DNA from: Porphyromonadaceae bacterium
GTDB taxonomy: Bacteria; Bacteroidota; Bacteroidia; Bacteroidales; Paludibacteraceae
Direction: 5' to 3'
Assembly (NCBI GenBank): GCA_905372605.1
Contig: CAJPPQ010000009.1
Coordinates: 1 to 18,163, forward strand
Length of the DNA: 18,163 bases
In this document: positions 1-8,700 of the stretch, one piece after another
Numbering within the stretch: the first letter of the stretch is position 1
Layout of the letters: the number at the start of each line of letters is the position of its first letter
The notes under the pieces: model-generated
The model's database searches: none
The model's input: the letters and a program-made list of their open reading frames with translations, nothing else
Told to the model about the DNA's origin: nothing
Translations under genes and position numbers: made by a program

Positions 1-73
1 CGACCCGCAAGACCCTGTAAAATACGACTTTGCCCTCTTCGGCGAAGGAGTATTCAACGGTAAGGAGATGTAA
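1..73 (+). CDS. 3' end of an upstream gene, probably TIGR02757/DUF2400 family (partial)
   Basis: The window opens inside a plus-strand reading frame. The first full codon is at position 2 and the stop TAA is at 71-73. The 23 visible residues include DPVKYDFALFGEGV and end NGKEM. From memory, a C-terminus of the form DPVKYDFALFGLGV is typical of the TIGR02757 (DUF2400) family of Bacteroidota, whose function is not established. The other two plus frames give shorter or less protein-like translations. The family call rests on one short motif, so it is only moderately secure; that this is a real coding end is more secure, because a terminator-like hairpin begins at the stop codon. Confidence 0.5.
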   Translation, partial: DPQDPVKYDFALFGEGVFNGKEM

Positions 74-106
74 ACGACAGGCATCATTGCCGTTTACATT
101 GTTGTA
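69..106 (+). terminator. Probable transcription terminator of the upstream gene
   Basis: A perfect 8-bp inverted repeat, TGTAAACG (69-76) and CGTTTACA (91-98), encloses a 14-nt loop. It overlaps the stop codon of the upstream gene and is followed by a T-rich but interrupted run (TTGTTGT). An alternative fold adds an inner GGC/GCC pair. Stem and position fit an intrinsic terminator; the weak T tract is why confidence is not higher. Confidence 0.5.
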
Positions 107-201
107 AGTAACACATATAAAAGGCATTAGCTATCTACTGATACACCTCTGCACACTTGTCTGCCCGACGTTCATATATGTGATAATTACTGAAAAAGTA
201 T

Positions 202-209
202 TACCTTTG
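202..209 (+). promoter_or_regulatory. Bacteroidota-type -7 element for the Wzi-like gene
   Basis: TACCTTTG matches the TAnnTTTG -7 consensus used by the Bacteroidota primary sigma factor. It would start transcription near 216 and leave an untranslated leader of about 20 nt before the ATG at 238. I see no TTG at the usual -33 distance, so this is a one-box call. The rest of the 164-bp gap (74-237) shows nothing else I can name. Confidence 0.45.
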
Positions 210-237
210 CGGTCTTAACAAGTTTTTTCCGTATTCA

Positions 238-2034
238 ATGAATAAAAACATACTCTGCATAGTTGTCGTTTCGTTTATTGCAACAAATATTTTCAGCCAA
301 AATGTTCCTCAAAATACATCATATACAAGAATTTACGATTTCTTAGACGAATTAGCTACCGATGGTATAATAGAAATCAATTCGGCAATAAAACCCTATT
401 CACGTGATTTTATTGCCCAGAAACTCAAAGAGGCTCAAACAGATAGCAATCGACTAAATAGCCGACAAGCCGCAGAAATCCATTTCTTCTTGCAAGACTA
501 CGCCCTCGAGCTCGACACAATGCCCGAGGCAATGCTACGACTTGTAAACAAGCGTAATACATCGATTGCTCTCCTGCAACCCGCTGTATTATACCAAGAT
601 GAGATACTGAAAGCCAGAATAACTCCAATACTTGGCATGGATATAATAGCAAACTCGAAAGGAATTATCACCGAGCAACGCTGGGGAGCTGAAATTCAGC
701 TCGATATAGCACGTCATATAAGTGTCTGGGGAAGTATGCGAGAGATTCGGTACGATGGCAATAGGCTCAAAAACAGTACTTTCGCCGATAAACAGTTGGG
801 AGCGTTGCTATACCCATCGAGAGTATTGCTTGGAACAAACCCCAAAAGACCTTTCGGGTACGAAACAGATTTCATTTACAATCACTTAGGCTACCAATAC
901 GACCTCAACAACCGCTATGGAGGCGACTTCGCCGAGTCGCGAGGCGGGATAAACATATACAACCGTTGGGCAAGTATCGGACTTGTAAAAGATAATATCG
1001 TCTGGGGCGACGCCTACAACGGCTCAAACATTTTATCGGGTCGGGCGCCTTCGTTTCCTATGATAAAACTAAACTTGAAGCCTTGCAATTGGTTCGAGCT
1101 CAATTACATACACGGATGGCTCGTAAGCAATGTGATAGACAGCACCGATTACTACTCCGAGAGCGGACTTCGGCACTATCGAATGAGAAGTAAATATATT
1201 GCTGCCAACATGATGACTTTCAGACCCGTACCGAAATTCGATTTATCTATCGGGAACTCCATAATTTACGCCGAAAAAAACGTCAATCCGGTGTATATGA
1301 TACCTATAGGATTTTATAAGGCGTTCGATAAAGTTCTTACTCGTGGACTTGCCCTCGAAAACCAAAACTCACAGATGTTTTTCAACGTCTCTTCCCGAAA
1401 TATCAATCACTTACACCTATATTGGTCTGTTTTCCTCGACGAAGTGAGTTTCAAAAGATTTCTGCCTCGTTCAAAAGCAAAAAACCCCATTTCGTATAAA
1501 ATAGGAGTCAATCTCACCAATTTCCCATTCGAAAACATAGCTTTTACGGCAGAGTTTACACGCTCCAACATAATAGTTTACAAGCACTCGGTAGACGTTC
1601 TCACGTGGGAAAACAATTCGGTGGGGCTCGGGCACTACCTCGGCGACAATGCTATGGACATATATTTTGCCGTAAAATATATGCCTATTCGTGGACTCAA
1701 TCTAAAACTATCGTACACAGGCATATATAAGTACAACGACTATAACTATTTACGAAACAACATTTCAGAAATCATCTCACAAAAACCTTATAATCAGACA
1801 GTTTTCACCAATTCTATCGTTGCTCTTAATAGTGTCTGTGAATTGTTCAACAATATTTATGCTCATATCGACATACAATACAATAATTCAAAGGGTTACG
1901 ATATTAGTGGAAATGCAGGTATCATAGAAGGCGAAAATACACTTACCGAAGAGCAAAACCTCAATAAGTTTTCGCCTATTTTCTATCAGGGACAAAACAT
2001 TACGGCAACATTAGGTCTGTCGTTCAACTTTTAA
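238..2034 (+). CDS. Wzi-like outer-membrane beta-barrel protein
   Basis: A 598-residue protein with an N-terminal signal peptide: Lys/Asn-rich start, hydrophobic core ILCIVVVSFIA at about 5-15, likely cleavage near IFSQ at 18-21. An N-terminal region around residues 28-95 (YDFLDELATDGII, then IKPYSRDFIAQKL) resembles the entry region of the Caps_assemb_Wzi family, outer-membrane barrels that hold or assemble capsular polysaccharide at the surface. The remainder is rich in alternating aromatic/polar stretches typical of transmembrane beta strands, and the protein ends in a strand finishing in Phe (LGLSFNF), the usual outer-membrane insertion signal. The barrel assignment is strong; the Wzi assignment is from motif resemblance only. 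The ATG at 238 is the natural start, just ahead of the signal peptide. It lies 119 bp upstream of ruvA on the same strand. It could instead be a barrel of unknown function tied to the neighbouring T9SS pore. Confidence 0.65.
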   Translation: MNKNILCIVVVSFIATNIFSQNVPQNTSYTRIYDFLDELATDGIIEINSAIKPYSRDFIAQKLKEAQTDSNRLNSRQAAEIHFFLQDYALELDTMPEAMLRLVNKRNTSIALLQPAVLYQDEILKARITPILGMDIIANSKGIITEQRWGAEIQLDIARHISVWGSMREIRYDGNRLKNSTFADKQLGALLYPSRVLLGTNPKRPFGYETDFIYNHLGYQYDLNNRYGGDFAESRGGINIYNRWASIGLVKDNIVWGDAYNGSNILSGRAPSFPMIKLNLKPCNWFELNYIHGWLVSNVIDSTDYYSESGLRHYRMRSKYIAANMMTFRPVPKFDLSIGNSIIYAEKNVNPVYMIPIGFYKAFDKVLTRGLALENQNSQMFFNVSSRNINHLHLYWSVFLDEVSFKRFLPRSKAKNPISYKIGVNLTNFPFENIAFTAEFTRSNIIVYKHSVDVLTWENNSVGLGHYLGDNAMDIYFAVKYMPIRGLNLKLSYTGIYKYNDYNYLRNNISEIISQKPYNQTVFTNSIVALNSVCELFNNIYAHIDIQYNNSKGYDISGNAGIIEGENTLTEEQNLNKFSPIFYQGQNITATLGLSFNF

Positions 2035-2092
2035 CACAACATATTTAAACCGCTTAATAACAAACAAACTAATCGACACATACACAATAAAA

Positions 2093-2127
2093 AACGGAAA
2101 AACAACGTTATCCGTTAGTTCGAACGG
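2093..2127 (+). promoter_or_regulatory. Overlapping, mutually exclusive small hairpins upstream of ruvA
   Basis: In the 119-bp gap before ruvA, AACGGA (2093-2098) can pair with TCCGTT (2111-2116). CCGTT (2112-2116) can instead pair with AACGG (2123-2127). Both cannot form at once. The arrangement resembles a small attenuator or remnant terminator, but the stems are only 5-6 bp and no T tract follows. No TAnnTTTG element is visible in the gap, so ruvA may be read through from the gene before it. Confidence 0.25.
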
Positions 2128-2153
2128 TACAAAACACACAATAGGCTAATGTA

Positions 2154-2735
2154 ATGATAGATTATATAAAAGGAGAAATCATAGAGTTATCGCCTGCACA
2201 CGCAGTATTAGAGGCTGGAGCTATTGGTTATCATATCAATATAGCTTTGAGTACATATTCCGAACTCAATGGCAAAAACAACACCAAACTATATGTTTAT
2301 GAAGCCATTAGAGAAGATGCACACATACTTTTCGGTTTTATGACAAAAGAAGAGCGCAGCCTGTTTTTATTGCTTATTTCGGTCTCGGGTGTGGGTGCCA
2401 ATACTGCAAGAATGATACTTTCGTCGATAATGGCAAACGAACTACAAAACGCCATAATTACCGGAAATGTATCGATACTCAAGAGTATCAAAGGTATAGG
2501 AGCTAAGACAGCTGAACGCATCATAGTAGACCTCAAAGACAAAGTATCGAAAGTAGAATTTTCGGCTCAGGGTATACCCACAGCAAGCACCTCTATATCG
2601 GAAGAAGCCGTAGCGGCACTCGTGATGCTCGGATTCACTCAGGCAATGGCTCAAAAAGCCGTAAAAAAAGTAATGGACAGCGATCCACAGCAAAAAATAG
2701 AACAAATAGTAAAACAGGCTTTAAAGCTATTGTAA
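2154..2735 (+). CDS. ruvA: Holliday junction branch migration complex subunit RuvA
   Basis: RuvA forms tetramers that bind four-way Holliday junctions and load the RuvB motor for branch migration, with RuvC cutting the junction. The 193-residue protein has the normal family length and all three domains. The OB-fold domain I spans about 1-62 and ends with REDAHILFGF at 53-62, a RuvA hallmark. Domain II holds two helix-hairpin-helix motifs, one around SVSGVGANTA (76-85) and one around SIKGIGAKTA (111-120). Domain III (about 148-193) is the RuvB-contacting helical domain, with AALVMLGF and a C-terminal helix. ATG at 2154 begins the typical MIDYIKGEI start. It sits 44 bp ahead of sprA on the same strand; ruvA next to sprA is a recurrent arrangement in T9SS-bearing Bacteroidota (from memory), so co-transcription is likely. 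ruvB and ruvC are not in the window. Confidence 0.97.
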   Translation: MIDYIKGEIIELSPAHAVLEAGAIGYHINIALSTYSELNGKNNTKLYVYEAIREDAHILFGFMTKEERSLFLLLISVSGVGANTARMILSSIMANELQNAIITGNVSILKSIKGIGAKTAERIIVDLKDKVSKVEFSAQGIPTASTSISEEAVAALVMLGFTQAMAQKAVKKVMDSDPQQKIEQIVKQALKLL

Positions 2736-2779
2736 CACATTATTTTTCAGAGTAATAATATTAAGAGTCGTAGCAAACA

Positions 2780-5700
2780 TTGAATTTCTTATCGAAGACA
2801 TCGAATATACTATATATTAGCACTTTAGTAGCTATTCTGACAAGTGCCATACTGCCTTCGGATATAATGTGGGCAAATAATGGCACTTCGACAGTATATA
2901 TGTCTGCCATAAGTGATATACAGACAATAGCCTCAGATACAATCGATTCTACGTCAAGCAACCTCGCAAGTCCTACAGAAATACAAGATTATCAGGACCT
3001 CGACAAGTCGTATCCATACGACCTCAACGACCCGAGAAACACCAAAACAACAATCGAATACGACGATGCCACAGGCAATTACATAATGCGTACCAAAGTG
3101 GGCGATATGGAAATAGCCACACCTTTCGTAATGTCGGGCGAAGAGTACAGAAAATACTCGATGAAACGCGATATGAACGACTATTGGCGAGAAAAGAATC
3201 GCGAGGCAATGAAAAACTATGAAGATAAATTCAATCTGATGGATATGAAGTTTTCGCTCGGAGCAGCCGACAAAGTGTTCGGTCCGGGCGGAGTACAGAT
3301 AAAAACTACAGGTTCGGCAGAAATAATATTCGGCGTACTGCACAACAATGTCCAAAACTACCTCATTTCCGAGCGTTTACGCAAAAAGACTCAGTTCGAC
3401 TTCGACCAAAAAATACAGATGAATGTACAAGCCACTGTAGGCGATAGGATTAAATTCGGGCTGAACTACGATACCGAGTCGACATTCGACTTCGACAAAC
3501 AAAATATCAAGCTTGGATACGAAGGAAAGGAAGACGACTGGCTCAAGAAAATCGAACTCGGTAATGTAAACATGAACGTCAATTCGGCATTGATACCCGG
3601 CTCCACATCGCTTTTCGGTATAAAAACCGATATGCAATTCGGCAAACTAAAGGTATCGGCTGTAGCCTCACAACAAAAATCGTCGTCGCAAAACATAAAT
3701 ACTCAAGGTACCGTGCAGCGGGTGAAATTCGATATCCCTGCCGATCAGTACGATGCTAATCGCCATTTTTTCCTCGCACAATATTTCCGTCAGACTTACG
3801 ACAAAAATATGGAACAACTGCCTTATATAACATCAGGCATCACTATAAATCGTATCGAAGTATGGATTACAAACAAGCGAGCCAATTTCGAACAATCGCG
3901 TAATATCATAGCTTTCACCGACTTGGGCGAAGCACAAATAAAAAACAATACCCATTGGGCTACAACCTCTACCGATCGAATACCGTCAAACAACGCCAAT
4001 ACACTATACAACGAAATCAGCGGCACCGCCAATATACGTGATATACAACAATTTATCCAAGTGATGAATAGCCCGTTGTATAGCGGACTCGGTATTACAG
4101 GAGGTGAAGACTTCGAAAAGCTCGAGTCGGCTCGCAAACTCGAACAATCAGAATATACACTAAACTCGACCTTAGGCTTCATATCTCTACACCAAGCACT
4201 ACAACCCGACGAAGTACTCGGCGTGGCGTTCGAATATACATACGGAGGAAAAGTCTATCAGGTCGGTGAATTTTCGACAGATGGAGTAAACACACCTAAT
4301 ACCCTGATAGTGAAACTACTAAAATCGACAGTAATAGCCAACTATTCTACTATCTGGGATTTGATGATGAAAAACGTTTATTCGTTGGGAGCAAGTTCGT
4401 TTCAGGCAGAAAATTTCAAATTGAACGTACAATATAAAAACGACTCTACCGGCATATATCTCAATTATATAAACGCCGGAAACATAAATAATAGGACATT
4501 GCTCAGCGTAATGAACCTCGATAAGCTCGACAGTTACAACAACGCACGCCCCGACGGTAAATTCGACTTTGTAGAGGGCTATACCATCATATCGTCTATG
4601 GGGCGAATAATATTCCCTGTGGTAGAGCCATTTGGTAAGCATCTACGTAAAGCCATAGGCAACAATGCGATAGCCGACAAATATGTCTTCGAAGAACTAT
4701 ACGACTCCACTCTGGTGGCAGCATCCGAATTTTCTTCGAAAAATAAGTTCCGACTTACGGGTGAATATCAGGGCACATCGAGTTCGGAGATATATCTGAA
4801 CGCTATGAATGTGCCAAGAGGGTCTGTCAAGGTACGAGCCGGTGGCGTGGAACTGGTCGAAAATGTCGACTACACGGTAGATTATATCAGCGGCAGAGTA
4901 ACTATTCTCAATCAACAACTTATATCGTCGAATACCCCCATCGACGTACAACTCGAAAATCGAGATTTCATTCAGATACAACGTAAAACATTGTTAGGCA
5001 CACATCTGGAATATGCTTTCAACAAAGATTTTGTGATAGGCGGTACTCTTATGAATCTGTCGGAAATGCCAAATATAACAAAAACTACGATGGGAAGCGA
5101 ACCTATATCCAATACTATCTGGGGATTAAATATGGCGTACAAAAAAGAGATGCAATGGCTTACGACAGCTCTCGACCGCCTTCCGCTGCTCGAAGTATCG
5201 GCTCCGTCGTCGATACAATTTACAGGAGAATTTGCTCAAATGATACCCGGACACAAAAAGATAGAAGGCAACCCCGGATACGCCTACCTCGACGACTTCG
5301 AGGCAACCGAGACCTCTATCGACCTCAAATATCCGTACAACTGGACACTATCATCTACGCCGGCAGAGTCGGGCTCGGGAGCGCTTTTCCCCGAAGCTCT
5401 GCTAAACAATGATATAGAGTATGGAAAAAATCGGTCGCTAATGTCTTGGTACAATATCGACAACTATATCTTCAACGACAGGACACCGCAGACACCTTCA
5501 TATATAAGAAACAACAAAGACCTTATTTCGAACCATCTGACCAGAAAAATAAGCGAAAAAGAGGTCTTCCCCAATCGCGAACCGCTACTTAACGGAGTAT
5601 CGACTCTATCGGTGCTCAACGTAAGCTATTATCCGCAGCAACGCGGTCCATACAATCTTGATACCGACTACGATGCAACGGGTATGCTCAATAATCCGAG

Positions 5701-8700
5701 CAAACGTTGGGGCGGAATGATGCGTAAAATAGACGTTTCGGACTTCGAACAATCGAATATCGAATATATCGAATTTTGGTTGATGGATCCGTTCGTAAAC
5801 GACACTCTAAATCAACATCTTGGAGGAGATTTGTATATTAACCTCGGAGATATATCGGAAGATATACTCAAAGACGGTAAGAAGTTTTTCGAAAACGGTA
5901 TGCCTCTGACAAACGATACCAACCTGACACAAAACAATGTCTGGGGACGCGTACCGACTCAACAAAGCACTGTCTTGGCATTCTCAAACGAACCGGGAGC
6001 CCGAGCAAAACAAGACGTAGGGTTAAACGGGCTGAGTACCGAAGAAGAAAAAGAGTTTCCAACCTACCGCAACTATATCCAACAGCTACGCTCTACGGTA
6101 TCTCCCAGTGTCATAGCACGTTGGGAAGGAGACAAATTCTCTCCGCTCAACGACCCTGCCGGCGATAATTACCATCATTATCGTGGTAGCGACTACGATG
6201 CGCAGCAACTCTCGATACTCGACAGATACAAATATTACAACGGCGTAGAAGGCAACTCTGCCGACGCCTCCACCACAGGCGAAACCTTTGCCACTTCGGC
6301 ATCGTCTATACCCGATGTAGAGGATATAAACCAAGATAATACACTGAACGAATACGAGAAATATTTCCAATACAAAATATCGTTTCATAGAGGCAGCGAT
6401 ATGGAGATAGGACAAAATTTCATTGTCGACAAACGCGAATTCGAAGCCGAACTTGCCAACGGCAAAAAAGACAAAGTCACATGGTATCAATATAAAATAC
6501 CTATAAAGAGCTATCAGAAAAGAGTAGGTAACATACGAGATTTCAAGTCGATACGCTTTATGAGGCTATTCCTGACAAATTTCTCGCAGGAGATAACACT
6601 ACGCTTTGCCTCGCTCGAACTCGTAAGAGGCGACTGGCGTACATACAACCTACCGCTATATGCTTCTTCGACACCACCCGCAACCAACGGCAGTATGAAT
6701 GTTGGAAGCGTAAACATAGAGGAAAACGATGCAAAAAAACCGGTGAACTACGTATTACCGCCCGGAATAACCAGACAAACCGACCCCGGACAGCCGCAGC
6801 TTCGTCAGCAAAACGAACAGGCTATGTCTATCAAGGTGTTCGACCTCGCGCCGGCAGACGCACGCGGAGTATACAAAAAAATGAATTTCGACTTCCGCCA
6901 ATATCGTCGATTACAGATGTTTACACACGCCGAAAAGATGCTCGAAGACATAGGAACTCTCAACGACTATGAAGTTTCGGTGTTTATCCGTATCGGTAGC
7001 GACCTTACAAACAACTATTACGAATACGAAATTCCGCTGAAACTCACACCCGAAGGGCATTATTCCAACTATACCGAAGAAGGTAGAGCAGCAGTGTGGC
7101 AAGCCGATAATATGTTTGACTTCCCTCTGGAATATTTTTCAAATATCAAAAAACAACGAAACCGAGCAAAAAACTCAGACCGAAATATCACTCTGCTCAA
7201 ACCATATTCTCAGCCATCGCCGGGTAATCAACAGCATATAGTTACCATAGTGGGCAATCCAAACTTAGGCGAAATAGATATGATGATGATAGGCGTACGC
7301 AACAAAGCCGGCAGCAAACGCAGTGCCGAAGTGTGGGTAAACGAACTGAGACTTACCGATTTCGACGAAGATAGCGGTATCGCTGCAATGGGTAATGTCC
7401 TACTTACTCTCTCCGACTTCGCTAACGTCAATGTAGCAGGACGTTACGAGACTACGGGCTTTGGTGGTATCGAACAAAACATCAAAAGCCGTAGGCTCGA
7501 CAATCTATATCAGTTCAATACGGCAACCACCGTACAACTCGGAAAACTGTTCCCCGGCACCAACAACAAGATAAATCTCCCCGTATATTACTCGTATTCA
7601 ATCGAAAACCTACGTCCGAAATACAGTCCGCTCGATGGCGACCTGCTACTGAAAGATGCTTTGGATACATACAAAAAACAGGAAGAAAAAGACTCTTTGC
7701 TGATGCTGTCTGAAACAAAGACGGTTACCGAAAGTTTCAATGTTACCGGAGCACGCGTAGACGTACGCGGAAAACGTCCTCAACTGTACGACCCGGCAAA
7801 TATCACTCTCAACTATGCTTATCAGAAATCGTCGACGTTAAGCCCTGAGGTAGAGCGCAATGCAAACATATCGCATCAGGCTTCGATAAATTACGATTTC
7901 AACACACAACCACAGACTTGGGAACCGTTCCGCAATACCAAAGCATTCGAAAAAACGACTTGGGCTATAATACGCGACTTCGCTATCAACTATTCGCCTT
8001 CACGCCTCGGATTATCGGTAAATATGTCGCGAGCTTACTCCGAGACACAACTCAGAGACTTAGAGGGTTCGATGATGATAAACCGTTACGACCCTTACAA
8101 TCCGCTGATTTCTTCGAGTAAAAATTTTGTCTGGGGTAGAAATTTCGTCTTGGCATGGGATTTAACAAAAAACCTAAAACTAAACTTTCAGTCGGCAACC
8201 AACTCTCGAATCGACGAGACACGATTTGCACCGGTAAACAGACGTTTTTTCCCTAACGAATACGAAGATTGGAAAGATACCGTAATGATGTCGCTCCGTC
8301 ATTTAGGCTCTCCGCTTACTTACCAACAGACACTAAACGTATCGTACACAGCACCTTTCAACAAAATAGGACTCCTCGATTGGATAGCTGCCGATGCCTC
8401 GTACAATGCACAGTACACTTGGAATCGAGGCGCAGAGCCGAGAGCCGGTATCTATCTTGGCAATAATATAGCCAACAACACTCAGTGGCAATTCAATGGC
8501 AGCCTTAAGATGGAAACCCTCTACAACAAGGTAAAATATCTAAAAGAGGTAAATCAGAAATTCTCGCAACGTAGTAGGAATACATTCAAAGAGAAATCTA
8601 TCGACCAAAAACTTGCCGTTACGACCGATACCGTAGAGATACGACACGGTCTGAATACCGATTTACTAAAAGTAGATGCTCTCAGCAGCAACGGACGACG

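Noticed and set aside
133..142. Possible CRISPR, tRNA, insertion sequence or attachment site anywhere in the window
   Set aside because: A read-through of all gaps found no repeated spacers, no cloverleaf, no transposase or integrase and no target-site duplication; these coordinates are a placeholder inside the first gap.
2739..2759. ATTATT/AATAAT inverted repeat between ruvA and sprA
   Set aside because: Six A-T pairs with a loop of about 9 nt in an AT-rich gap are expected by chance, and no T tract follows.
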